NCBI GenBank assembly: GCA_900546915.1
Contig: UREY01000004.1
Span: 47,993-111,992 of the forward strand
Length of the DNA stretch: 64,000 nt
Source: an uncultured Eubacteriales bacterium
GTDB taxonomy: Bacteria; Bacillota; Clostridia; Oscillospirales; Oscillospiraceae
Direction of reading: 5' to 3'
Positions 1-7,460 of the stretch are shown here, piece after piece. The translations under genes were made by a program, and so were the position numbers. Position 1 is the first letter of the stretch, and each line of letters opens with the position of its first letter. A model generated the notes under the pieces. That model was given only the letters and a program-made list of their open reading frames with translations, made no database searches and was not told the DNA's origin.

Positions 1-94
1 CACCGCATTGAAGCAGCCGAAACGACCCCCGCTGCGCTTCTATCAGAGCGAAGCCGGTCGTTCCGTAGCCGGGGTCGATGCCGAGGACTCTCAT
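1..94 (-). CDS. ruvC: RuvC Holliday junction endonuclease, N-terminal fragment
   Basis: The reverse strand reads MRVLGIDPGYGTTGFALIEA and continues to the window edge; only the first 31 residues are present. The GIDPG segment with Asp7 is the first catalytic acidic motif of RuvC, the nuclease that resolves Holliday junctions with RuvAB. The start ATG lies only 3 nt after the stop codon of the small membrane gene upstream and has no clear Shine-Dalgarno of its own, so translation is probably coupled to that gene. Too short to be listed among long ORFs, but the motif is diagnostic. Confidence 0.88.
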   Translation of the reverse strand, partial: MRVLGIDPGYGTTGFALIEAQRGSFRLLQCG

Positions 95-97
95 GCC

Positions 98-262
98 CTA
101 ATATTTGTGGGCGATCCAGTAATAATACAGGATTGTGCCCAGGATGATGAGAATCAAGAAAAACCAAGCCATTGCAAGCTGCCATTTGGGCCGGGGAACG
201 TAGCGTTTTTCCTCCGAATCCTGCTCCGGCTCCGTATTTTGTAAGTTCTTTTGTTCGTCCAT
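98..262 (-). CDS. Small single-pass membrane protein upstream of ruvC
   Basis: A 54-codon-class reading frame on the minus strand starts at an ATG preceded by an AGAGG ribosome site and encodes an acidic, glutamine-rich N-terminal half (MDEQKNLQNTEPEQ...), a basic stretch (KRYVPRPKW) and one hydrophobic segment at about residues 28-48, ending in YYYWIAHKY. This is the layout of a type II single-span membrane peptide with a cytoplasmic acidic tail. It ends 3 nt before ruvC, so the two are likely co-translated. I do not recognise a named family. The good ribosome site, membrane segment and tight spacing support it as a real gene. Confidence 0.7.
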   Translation of the reverse strand: MDEQKNLQNTEPEQDSEEKRYVPRPKWQLAMAWFFLILIILGTILYYYWIAHKY

Positions 263-289
263 AAGGATACCTCTTTTTGCAAGAAATCA

Positions 290-319
290 GGGGTCCGCTG
301 CATGGGTGCGGCGGACCCC
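290..319 (-). terminator. Hairpin terminator-like element after the lysozyme gene
   Basis: GGGGTCCGC (290-298) pairs perfectly with GCGGACCCC (311-319) around a 12-nt loop. It lies just after the stop of the minus-strand lysozyme gene. The downstream side on the minus strand is only modestly T-rich (TGATTTCTTGC), so it may attenuate rather than stop transcription into the small membrane gene and ruvC. Confidence 0.55.
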
Positions 320-328
320 AGGGGGATA

Positions 329-1240
329 TTATGCACAGGGCTCCGGGCTGCCGTCTTCTTCCGGCTCCGGCAGACTGCGGCGTCTGGCCGGCTCTCCGGC
401 GCAGAGGAACAGGCAGGCCAGAGGCGAGCCCGGTTCTCTGGAGACCGCCCCAGAGGCGGCGGAGACGGGAGCGTGATGGGGCACGTAGCGGACGTAGGGC
501 ACCCGGACCGAAGGGGCGGTGGAATCCGCCTGCTTCTCTTCTTCTGCCGGGGCGGCGGAAGCGGGCGCTGCGGCAGAGGGCGTGGAAACCGGAACGGAAG
601 ACTCCGGCTGCGCTTCCTCCGTCTCCCAATAGAAGCTGCTGCCCAGGCTGGACCAGTCGGACAGGGCGCCGCTGTAGCCCTTGGAGTTTAGATCCATGGA
701 GGCGCTGAATTCGCTGGTGGTCCCGCCGTAGCGGACCCAATATTTCAGCTGAGCCGTACGGCCCCGGGTGGCGCCGGCCTGCTCTCGGTTAGCCGGAACC
801 TCGAAATTGACGCACCAGGTATAGCCTGCCTGATAAGCGCCGTCGGAGGTATCGGGAACCCGCTTCAAAGCGGCGTATGTACTTTGGTACCGGGTCCGGA
901 GTTCATATGCCAGGTAATCCAGCTGGCCCTCCAGAGACCAGTAATCGTAGCCCCGCAGCAGACAAAAGCTCTTCAGGCTTTCAAAGCGGCTGTTATGCCA
1001 CTGGCACAGGCCGTAGCTGGTGCCGCCGTCGCCGTAAGCCGTGAGGGAAAAGTTGGACTCTGCTTCTATGTTGGCCAGGACGCCGCAGGCAGCGGCGGAG
1101 TTGAGTCCAAGCTCTGTAGTCAGGTATTGATAGACCTTTCGTTCCACGCCCAGATCGGAGGCCTGGGCGCCGGTGCACAGGGGCAGCAGCGCCGCAAACA
1201 AAACCAAAGCCAGGACGGAACGAAACGCGTATTTTCGCAT
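329..1240 (-). CDS. Secreted phage-tail-lysozyme-like protein
   Basis: 303 residues. A signal peptide (about 1-28: basic MRKYAFRS, then a Leu/Ala core, cut near AQAS) precedes a lysozyme-like domain at about 30-185 that resembles the phage tail lysozyme family: GLNSAAACGVLANIEAESNF carries the probable catalytic Glu, followed by YGLCQWHNSRFESL and a WSLEGQLDYLAYEL helix. The C-terminal third is Ser/Pro/Ala-rich low complexity ending in PEPEEDGSPEPCA. The ATG at 1240 has GAGGTGA 8 nt upstream; an earlier in-frame start at 1267 lacks a good site. It follows the GntR gene by 23 nt and is probably co-transcribed with it. Likely exported to act on peptidoglycan, but no phage genes surround it, so a domesticated cell-wall role is inferred. 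Confidence 0.78.
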   Translation of the reverse strand: MRKYAFRSVLALVLFAALLPLCTGAQASDLGVERKVYQYLTTELGLNSAAACGVLANIEAESNFSLTAYGDGGTSYGLCQWHNSRFESLKSFCLLRGYDYWSLEGQLDYLAYELRTRYQSTYAALKRVPDTSDGAYQAGYTWCVNFEVPANREQAGATRGRTAQLKYWVRYGGTTSEFSASMDLNSKGYSGALSDWSSLGSSFYWETEEAQPESSVPVSTPSAAAPASAAPAEEEKQADSTAPSVRVPYVRYVPHHAPVSAASGAVSREPGSPLACLFLCAGEPARRRSLPEPEEDGSPEPCA

Positions 1241-1263
1241 ATGTACATTCACCTCAAAACAGT

Positions 1264-1959
1264 TCAAACGCTGCCGAGCCCGGCCTGGTCCAGCAGATTG
1301 ATGGTATGTCGGATGTGGGCGGCCATGGCGTACTGGGCGCCGTCCTCGTCCCGCTGGCGGAGGAACCCCATGAGAAGCTCGTTGTCCTGGAGGGTGGGCT
1401 GAGCCAGGAGCGCTTCTACATCCAAGGCGGCCCAGGCCTCGTGCAGGGCATTGTGGATGATGGGAACCAGCTGCTCCATAAACGGATTATGGGTGGCGGC
1501 TACGAAGGCGTGGTGAAACGCCTCTTCCGGCTGGGAAAAATTTTCTCCCTGTCGGATTGCCCGTGCCACGTCCTCGGCCCGGAGGGCAATTTCCCGCAGC
1601 TCGTCGTCCGTGCCCCGCAGGCAGGCCAGGCGGGCGGCCTGGGGCTCAATCATCATGCGGATTTCAAACAGATCCCGCAGGCGGGTGCGGAGGTTCTCCA
1701 GCCGCTGCAGCCCGATGTCCGGGACCATGGTGCGGTCCAGGACGAAGGTGCCGCTTCCCCGCCGGACTTCCACATAGCCTTGGGCAGCCAGGGAGCGAAT
1801 CGCCTCCCGCAGGGTGGTACGGCTGACGCCGAACAGTGTGCAAAGCCGGGGTTCGTTGGGCAGTCTGGCCCCCGGCCCGTACGCCGGATCGTTGCCAATC
1901 ATATGGAGCAGGCGGTCTGCGGTCTGATCCGCCAGACGCTGGGGATTTTGCGGGCCCAT
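1264..1959 (-). CDS. FadR-type GntR family transcriptional regulator
   Basis: 231 residues. The N-terminal winged helix-turn-helix (about 5-75) has the GntR signature: a short helix ADQTADRLLHMI, LPNEPRLCTLFGVSRTTLREAIRSL, then GYVEVRRGSGTFV. The C-terminal all-helical FCD ligand domain (about 90-220) has the family's metal/ligand histidines in EEAFHHAFVAATHN and AAHIRHTINLL. FadR-type regulators typically sense carboxylic acids and control catabolic operons. It is divergent from the butyrate kinase/indolepyruvate oxidoreductase operon, whose leader carries a TNGTNNNACNA operator-like site, so that operon is the likely target. Ribosome site AAGGAG; a good promoter is visible upstream. Confidence 0.9.
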   Translation of the reverse strand: MGPQNPQRLADQTADRLLHMIGNDPAYGPGARLPNEPRLCTLFGVSRTTLREAIRSLAAQGYVEVRRGSGTFVLDRTMVPDIGLQRLENLRTRLRDLFEIRMMIEPQAARLACLRGTDDELREIALRAEDVARAIRQGENFSQPEEAFHHAFVAATHNPFMEQLVPIIHNALHEAWAALDVEALLAQPTLQDNELLMGFLRQRDEDGAQYAMAAHIRHTINLLDQAGLGSV

Positions 1960-1988
1960 AGCAAGGCGGCTCCTTTCTTATTTTTGTT

Positions 1989-2017
1989 ATTATGCCATAG
2001 ATGAGACGAGATTGCAA
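1989..2017 (-). promoter_or_regulatory. Promoter of the GntR-lysozyme transcription unit
   Basis: On the minus strand TTGCAA (2017-2012) and CATAAT (1994-1989) are separated by exactly 17 nt, 30 nt upstream of the regulator's start codon. Confidence 0.65.
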
Positions 2018-2277
2018 GTAAAAGAAACGGAAAACTGCCGCAACGGCCGGTTTGCCGCCTATCAAAGCCCGGACTTTCGTCGCCGCGAGAGGAGGACCGA
2101 GGCGGCTGGGCTGTGGGTCGGAAAGCCGCGCGGCGCCCTCTGGAAGATTGCGGCTCTGTATGGAAGGCCTGCATTGGCCCGGGGGCGGCGAGGCGTGCCG
2201 GGCGGGATCCGCCGCAGGTTACAGAGGCGAGATGCACAAAAAATTCATAGATTGGGAGGAGAATTTTTGCAGGATGG
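2018..2277. other. GC-rich intergenic stretch without a recognisable gene
   Basis: Between the two divergent promoters lies about 260 nt of very GC-rich sequence. Short frames cross it in several phases but none has a ribosome site together with a protein-like composition. I do not recognise an RNA family. It may hold an upstream activating region or a small RNA. Confidence 0.4.
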
Positions 2278-2306
2278 TTGACACGGGTTTGGCCGCATGA
2301 TAAGAT
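2278..2306 (+). promoter_or_regulatory. Promoter of the buk-ptb-ior operon
   Basis: A consensus TTGACA at 2278-2283 and TAAGAT at 2301-2306 are separated by 17 nt. Transcription would begin near 2313, leaving a leader of about 95 nt before butyrate kinase. Confidence 0.78.
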
Positions 2307-2337
2307 GAATCCGGTAAACATCATACTTCCTGCGCTT

Positions 2338-2348
2338 TGGTCATACAA
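2338..2348. promoter_or_regulatory. Candidate FadR-type GntR operator
   Basis: TGGTCATACAA fits the FadR-subfamily operator pattern TNGTNNNACNA exactly and sits about 25 nt downstream of the expected transcription start, where bound repressor would block elongation or initiation. The adjacent divergent gene encodes a regulator of that subfamily. The functional link is inferred. Confidence 0.5.
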
Positions 2349-2364
2349 ATCAAAAACAAATAAA

Positions 2365-2385
2365 TGCGCCTGCGCAGTAGGCGCA
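2365..2385 (+). promoter_or_regulatory. Leader hairpin before butyrate kinase
   Basis: TGCGCCT and AGGCGCA form a perfect 7-bp stem with a 7-nt loop, ending 11 nt before the AGGAGG ribosome site of buk. No T-run follows, so it is not a terminator; it could stabilise the mRNA or modulate ribosome access. Confidence 0.4.
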
Positions 2386-2407
2386 AACAGACATCAGGAG
2401 GATTTTT

Positions 2408-3463
2408 ATGAAGGTTTTGGTGCTCAACCCCGGGGCGACCTCCACAAAGGTTTCCATTTTTGAAGAGGAGAATGAAATTTTTAGGACCAACCTGGTGCAC
2501 AAAGCGGAGGAATTGACTCCCTTTACCCACGTCATTGAGCAGGGGCCCTTCCGCAAGCGCCTGATTTTGGAGGCGGTGGAGGGGGCCGGTTACCGGCTGA
2601 CGGATTTTGACGCCGTCTGCGGCCGGGGTGGTCTTCTGCGGCATATTCCCTCGGGGACGTATCTGGTTTCCGACCAGGCCATCCGGGACGTTATGGACCC
2701 GCCGTATGGGGAGCATGCCTCCAACCTGGGAGTTCTGTTGGCCCGGGAGTTGGGGGACATGGCGGGGATTCCTGCGTTCTTTGTGGATCCGGTGTGCGTG
2801 GATGAGATGACGCCGGTGGCCCATGTCTCCGGTTTTCGCGGCATGCAGCGGGAGAGCTTTTTCCATGCGCTCAACCAGAAATCCATTGCCCGGAAGGCGG
2901 CGAAGCTTCTGGGCAAGTCTTACGAAGAGGCCCGGCTGATTGTGGTCCATATGGGCGGAGGCGTTTCCGTGGCGGCCCATGAAAACGGCCTGGCCGTGGA
3001 TGACTTCAACGTTAAGGACGAGGGCGCCTTCGGCATGGACCGGGGCGGCGGGCTTCCGGTCAACGCGGTGATCAACCTGTGCTATTCCGGGATCACCAAA
3101 AAAGAGGTGAAAAAGCTCCTGGGCACCGAGGCCGGGGCATACTCCTACGTGGGCACCAAGGACTTCCGGGAGGTGGAGCGCCGGGCCTTTGAGGAAAAGG
3201 ATCCGGACTGCCGTCTGGTTTTCGACGCCATGGCCTATCAGCTGGCCAAGGATGTGGGGGCTATGGCCGCCGTCCTGAAATTCCGGGTGGACGCCATTGT
3301 TTACACCGGCGGAATGGCCTACTCCGACCGGTTCACCCAGGCCATCACGGATTATGTGGGCAATTTGGCCCAGATTCTGCGCCTGCCCGGCGAGGAGGAA
3401 ATGCGCTCTCTGGCGGAGGGAGCCCTGCGGGTTCTCCACGGCGAGCCGGCAAAGGTATATTGA
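2408..3463 (+). CDS. buk: Butyrate kinase
   Basis: 351 residues, the usual length for butyrate kinases of the acetokinase (ASKHA) superfamily. The N-terminal phosphate-1 loop KVLVLNPGATSTKVSIFE, the central IVVHMGGGVSVAAHENG phosphate-2 loop and the C-terminal VDAIVYTGGMAYS segment are all intact, as is the FGMDRGGGLPVN stretch. The enzyme converts butyryl phosphate plus ADP to butyrate plus ATP; homologues also take branched-chain acyl phosphates. AGGAGG lies 5-6 nt before the start. It is the first gene of the operon, followed after 39 nt by ptb, so acyl-CoA can be converted to acid with substrate-level ATP formation. Confidence 0.95.
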   Translation: MKVLVLNPGATSTKVSIFEEENEIFRTNLVHKAEELTPFTHVIEQGPFRKRLILEAVEGAGYRLTDFDAVCGRGGLLRHIPSGTYLVSDQAIRDVMDPPYGEHASNLGVLLARELGDMAGIPAFFVDPVCVDEMTPVAHVSGFRGMQRESFFHALNQKSIARKAAKLLGKSYEEARLIVVHMGGGVSVAAHENGLAVDDFNVKDEGAFGMDRGGGLPVNAVINLCYSGITKKEVKKLLGTEAGAYSYVGTKDFREVERRAFEEKDPDCRLVFDAMAYQLAKDVGAMAAVLKFRVDAIVYTGGMAYSDRFTQAITDYVGNLAQILRLPGEEEMRSLAEGALRVLHGEPAKVY

Positions 3464-3502
3464 TTTCCTGCGGGAGATCGGCATTGTAGAAGGAGGTACC
3501 AC

Positions 3503-4408
3503 ATGCTCAATACCATTTCTGCGATTTTACAGGCTGCTGCGGCCAGTCCGGAGAAGAGGACCATTGCCGTGGCGGCGGCCCACGACCGGGATGTTCTGGA
3601 GGCGGTAAAAGAAGCCCGCCGAGGGGGAATTGCCCAAGCGGTGCTCACCGGACGCGGAGAAGAGATCCGGCAGATACTCCGGAGCCTGGAGGAGGACCCG
3701 GCGGACTACGCCATTTTAGAAGGGGACTCCGACGGACAGTGCGCCGCCCTGGCGGTGGCGGAGGTCCGGGCGGGCCGGGCCAACTTCCTGATGAAGGGAC
3801 TTCTGGGGACGGCCGATTTGATGCGGGCGGTAATCGACCGGGACAACGGCCTGCGCACAGGCCGGCTGATCAGCCATGTGATGCTGTACGAGGTTCCGGG
3901 CCGTCCCATGCTGGCCCTGACCGACGGCGGCATGAATACCTTCCCCGATTTGGACAAAAAGGCGGAAATTTTGGAAAATGCCGCCCGGGTTTTGCAGGCG
4001 CTGGGCTATGAAGAAATCTATGCCGCCTGCGTCTGCGGCGCCGAGGTGGTGAATCCCAAGGTTTCCTCTACGGTAGAGGCCAGGGCCCTGTCGGAGATGA
4101 CGGAGCGCTGGGCGCCCTATCACATGCAGGTCTACGGCCCGGTGGGGCTGGATCTGGCGGTGAGCGAGGCGGCCTGCCGACACAAGCATTTCGACGCGCC
4201 GGGGGCAGGCCGGGCGGATATTCTGTTGGTCCCCACCTATGAGGTGGGCAACGGCATCGGCAAGGCGATGAGTCTTTTTGGCGGCGCACAAAACGCCGGC
4301 ATCATCCTGGGTGCAAAGGTTCCCATTGTTTTGGTCTCCCGGGCCGACAGCGCGGAGAGCAAGCTGGCCTCCATCGCCCTGGGCGCAGTGACGGCGGGAA
4401 AGGTATGA
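3503..4408 (+). CDS. ptb: Phosphate butyryltransferase
   Basis: 301 residues, matching the phosphotransacylase (Ptb) family. Recognisable segments are RANFLMKGLLGTADLMRAV, LISHVMLYEVPGRPMLALTDGG (split here for length), DADLDKKAEIL-like PDLDKKAEILENA, and near the C terminus PTYEVGNGIGKAMSLFGG. It exchanges CoA for phosphate on butyryl-CoA or related short acyl-CoAs, giving the acyl phosphate used by the butyrate kinase encoded just upstream. The ribosome site AAGGAGG is 6 nt before the ATG. Position in an operon with indolepyruvate oxidoreductase suggests its in vivo substrate may be an amino-acid-derived acyl-CoA rather than butyryl-CoA. Confidence 0.93.
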   Translation: MLNTISAILQAAAASPEKRTIAVAAAHDRDVLEAVKEARRGGIAQAVLTGRGEEIRQILRSLEEDPADYAILEGDSDGQCAALAVAEVRAGRANFLMKGLLGTADLMRAVIDRDNGLRTGRLISHVMLYEVPGRPMLALTDGGMNTFPDLDKKAEILENAARVLQALGYEEIYAACVCGAEVVNPKVSSTVEARALSEMTERWAPYHMQVYGPVGLDLAVSEAACRHKHFDAPGAGRADILLVPTYEVGNGIGKAMSLFGGAQNAGIILGAKVPIVLVSRADSAESKLASIALGAVTAGKV

Positions 4409-4412
4409 CGCC

Positions 4413-4958
4413 ATGGGACAGGAGCAATCTGCGGCGCTGAAGAGGCTGCTGCAGCCGGGGGAGCTGCTCCTCTGGGAGGGCGCTCCCGTTCCGGGATTTC
4501 GTTTGGAGCCTGCCGAGTGGTTCTTGATGCCCTTCAGCCTCCTCTGGTGCGGATTTGCGTGTTATTGGGAGGTAGCGGCCCTGCAAAACGGGGCGTCTGG
4601 GATCATGGCCCTGTTTGGCATCCCGTTTCTTCTGGTGGGCCTGTATTTGGTAACCGGGCGCTTTTTTCACATGGCCTGGAGGCGGAAGCGGACGTATTAC
4701 GGCGTCACCTCTATGCGGGTCATTCTAATCGGACCGAAAACGACCAAATTCTTGACCTACCGGCAGATTCCGGCTTTGGAAAAACGAATCCGCTCCGACG
4801 GCAGCGGCACGATTTATCTCACCGAGCCCCAGGTGGTTTCCCGCAGCGGCTCTAACCGCCGGACTGCCGAAGGCCGGGACGCTCTGTGGAACATTGCCGA
4901 TGCAGAGCGGGTCTATCGTCTGATTGAGACAAATTTGCTACAAGTGGAAAACGATTAA
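4413..4958 (+). CDS. PH-like membrane protein in the fermentation operon
   Basis: 181 residues. Two hydrophobic segments (about 34-53, FLMPFSLLWCGFACYWEV, and 63-80, GIMALFGIPFLLVGLYLV) are followed by a basic turn (WRRKRTYY) and a soluble domain beginning YGVTSMRVILI with an ITYRQIP-type strand pattern, which is the layout of bacterial PH (YdbS/bPH) domain proteins. The start is 4 nt after ptb. Its position between ptb and iorA is conspicuous: it is not an enzyme of the pathway. Whether it has a role in the membrane arrangement of the pathway or is a passenger cannot be told from sequence. Confidence 0.7.
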   Translation: MGQEQSAALKRLLQPGELLLWEGAPVPGFRLEPAEWFLMPFSLLWCGFACYWEVAALQNGASGIMALFGIPFLLVGLYLVTGRFFHMAWRRKRTYYGVTSMRVILIGPKTTKFLTYRQIPALEKRIRSDGSGTIYLTEPQVVSRSGSNRRTAEGRDALWNIADAERVYRLIETNLLQVEND

Positions 4959-4989
4959 ATTGCATATTTTTTGAAAGGTGGGATTCTCC

Positions 4990-6738
4990 ATGAAACACTT
5001 GCTCTCCGGCAACGAGGCCGCAGCAAGAGGCGCCTACGAAGCGGGCGTCAAGGTGTGCTCCGCGTATCCCGGCACGCCCAGTACGGAAATCTTTGAAAAC
5101 CTGCCCCAGTACAAGGACAGCTTGTACTGCGAGTGGGCCCCCAATGAGAAGGTGGCCACAGAGGTCGCCATCGGCGCGGCCCTGGGCGGGGTGCGCAGCC
5201 TGACGGCCATGAAGCATGTGGGCGTCAACGTGGCGGCCGACCCGATTTTCACCGCCGCCTACAACGGCGTGGACCGGGGCTTCGTCATTGTCTCTGCCGA
5301 CGATCCGTCCATGCATTCGTCCCAGAACGAGCAGGATAACCGGCATTATGCCCGGGCGGCCCGGCTTCCCATGGTGGAGCCCTCGGACTCCCAGGAGTGC
5401 GTGGACTTTATGAAGGCCGCCTTTGAAATTTCCGAGCAGTGGCACATTCCCGTTCTGTACCGGGTGACCACCCGGGTGTGCCACTCCAAGAGCCTGGTGG
5501 AGTTTTCCGACCGGAAGGAGATTCCCTATGAGCCTTTTGTCCGGAACATCGCCAGCCGGGTGAGCACGCCGGCCAACGCGTACCGGAACCACAGCCTGGT
5601 GGAGAAGAAAATGGCGGAGCTGGCGGAATACGGCAACACCTGCCCTCTCAACCGGATGGAGCTTAAGGGGAATAAAATCGGTGTCGTCACCGCCGGTATT
5701 ACATACCAGTATGCCAAAGAGGCATTTCCGGAGGACACCTCCTTCCTAAAGCTGGGCTTGACCAACCCGCTGCCGATGGATCTGATCCGGGAGTTTGCCT
5801 CCAAGGTGGAGAAGCTCTATGTCATGGAGGAGCTGGACCCCTTCATGGAGGAGCAGATCAAAGCGGCGGGCATTGACTGTGTGGGCAAGGACCTGACGGG
5901 CCTGCTGTATGAGCTGAATCCCCAGCTTCTGGCCCAGCGGGTGTTCGGCAAGGAGCCCCAGACCAAGGCGCTTGCCGTGGAAGCGGTACCCCGTCCTCCG
6001 GTGCTGTGTCCCGGCTGTCCCCACAGAGGCTTCTTCTATACCATGTCTAAAAATAAGAATTTCGTCATTGGCGGCGACATCGGCTGCTATACCCTGGGCT
6101 GCGCGGCGCCTCTGAACGCAATGGACTCTGTGGTGTGCATGGGCGGCGGCTTCAGTGTGGCAATGGGCATGAGCAAGGCCTTTGAGGTCTCCGGCGAGAC
6201 GGGGAAGAAGGTCTTCGGCGTGGTGGGCGACTCCACCTTCTTCCACTCCGGCATGACCGGCGCGGCGGAGATCATTTACAACAAGGGCAACATGATTCCG
6301 GTGATTCTGGACAATTCCATCACCGGCATGACCGGCCATCAGGACAACCCCGGTACCGGCTACACCCTCCAGGGCGACATCGCCGAGGCTATCCGGATGG
6401 AGGACGTCCTGCAGTCCATGGGCTTCCAGAATGTGATCATTGTGGATCCTCAGGATCTGAAGGCCATGCAGAAGGCGGTGGACGACGCCCTGGCCTCTCC
6501 GGTGCCGGCGGCGATCATCACCCGGCGGCCGTGCCTGCTGATCAAGCGGATCAAGCATGACATCGGCTTGTGCGAAGTGGATGCCGACAAATGCATCGGC
6601 TGCAAGAAGTGCCTGAAGGTGGGCTGCCCGGCGGTCTGCATGAAGGACGGGAAGAGCACCATCGATCCCACGCTGTGCGTCGGCTGTACCGTCTGCGCCC
6701 AGGTCTGCCCGGTGGGCGCCATTTCGAGAAAGGAGTGA
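4990..6738 (+). CDS. iorA: Indolepyruvate ferredoxin oxidoreductase, alpha subunit
   Basis: 582 residues from the ATG preceded by GAAAGGTGGG. The N-terminal pyrimidine-binding domain begins LLSGNEAAARGAYEAG with AYPGTPSTEI; the TPP-binding domain has CPGCPHRGFFYT, GGDIGCYTLG and the GDSTFFHSGMTGAAEI / ILDNSITGMTGHQDNP magnesium-TPP motif. The C terminus carries two 4Fe-4S ferredoxin motifs (CIGCKKCLKVGCP and CVGCTVCAQVCP). With IorB it oxidatively decarboxylates aryl (and possibly branched) 2-oxoacids to acyl-CoA, reducing ferredoxin. The beta subunit follows after 4 nt. Substrate range cannot be read from sequence. Confidence 0.95.
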   Translation: MKHLLSGNEAAARGAYEAGVKVCSAYPGTPSTEIFENLPQYKDSLYCEWAPNEKVATEVAIGAALGGVRSLTAMKHVGVNVAADPIFTAAYNGVDRGFVIVSADDPSMHSSQNEQDNRHYARAARLPMVEPSDSQECVDFMKAAFEISEQWHIPVLYRVTTRVCHSKSLVEFSDRKEIPYEPFVRNIASRVSTPANAYRNHSLVEKKMAELAEYGNTCPLNRMELKGNKIGVVTAGITYQYAKEAFPEDTSFLKLGLTNPLPMDLIREFASKVEKLYVMEELDPFMEEQIKAAGIDCVGKDLTGLLYELNPQLLAQRVFGKEPQTKALAVEAVPRPPVLCPGCPHRGFFYTMSKNKNFVIGGDIGCYTLGCAAPLNAMDSVVCMGGGFSVAMGMSKAFEVSGETGKKVFGVVGDSTFFHSGMTGAAEIIYNKGNMIPVILDNSITGMTGHQDNPGTGYTLQGDIAEAIRMEDVLQSMGFQNVIIVDPQDLKAMQKAVDDALASPVPAAIITRRPCLLIKRIKHDIGLCEVDADKCIGCKKCLKVGCPAVCMKDGKSTIDPTLCVGCTVCAQVCPVGAISRKE

Positions 6739-6742
6739 GACC

Positions 6743-7333
6743 ATGAGCGAGGTAAAGAGCATTCTTCTGGTAGGCGTCGGCGGCCAGGGCGCCATTTTGA
6801 CGGCCAAGGTCCTGGTCAACGGCCTCATGCGGGCCGGCTATGATGTGAAAATGTCCGAGGTTCACGGCATGAGCCAGCGGGGCGGCTCCGTTTCCACCCA
6901 GGTTCGCTGGGGCGAAAAGGTCTATTCTCCCCTCATCGGCGACGGCGCGGCGGACTATATGGTGGCCTTTGAAAAAATGGAGGCGGTGCGGTACGCGAGC
7001 TTCCTGAAGCCCGACGGCGTGGCGGTGATCAACGATTATGAGATCGCCTCGGCCACCATTGCGGCCGGTCAGTTCGAGTATCCGGCCGGCTGCCTGGAGG
7101 CCATGCAGAAAACCTTCCGGGTGTTTTCCCTGAAGGCGGCGGATCTTGCCATTTCCCTGGGAAATCCCAAATGTATGAACCTGGTCCTGTTCGGCGCGTT
7201 GACCCACGTGCTGAAGCTGGAGCAGATTGACTGGGAGGATGTGATCCGGAATACGGTGCCTCCCAAATTCCTGGATTTGAACCTGCGCGCCTACCGCGCT
7301 GGTTTGGAAGCGGCCCAAAATCAATCTAACTGA
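6743..7333 (+). CDS. iorB: Indolepyruvate ferredoxin oxidoreductase, beta subunit
   Basis: 196 residues of the 2-oxoacid oxidoreductase gamma-domain type: ILLVGVGGQGAILTAKVL forms the N-terminal Rossmann-like glycine motif, then EVHGMSQRGGSVSTQVRWG, the most conserved signature of the family, and a C-terminal IRNTVPPKFLDLN segment. It partners IorA in 2-oxoacid oxidation. The AAAGGAG ribosome site lies at the very end of iorA, and the 4-nt gap suggests stoichiometric synthesis. The next gene, an aminotransferase, would supply the 2-oxoacid. Confidence 0.94.
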   Translation: MSEVKSILLVGVGGQGAILTAKVLVNGLMRAGYDVKMSEVHGMSQRGGSVSTQVRWGEKVYSPLIGDGAADYMVAFEKMEAVRYASFLKPDGVAVINDYEIASATIAAGQFEYPAGCLEAMQKTFRVFSLKAADLAISLGNPKCMNLVLFGALTHVLKLEQIDWEDVIRNTVPPKFLDLNLRAYRAGLEAAQNQSN

Positions 7334-7460
7334 CATCAGGGCGCCGCAGAAGCGGCCCGGTCAAGACCCGATCCTGCCGACAGATGCCCTGGGGCGGGAG
7401 ACGGCCTTGGCCGTTCCGCTTTCCGGCGGCCCCAATGGACATGAAACAGGAGGCACTTAC

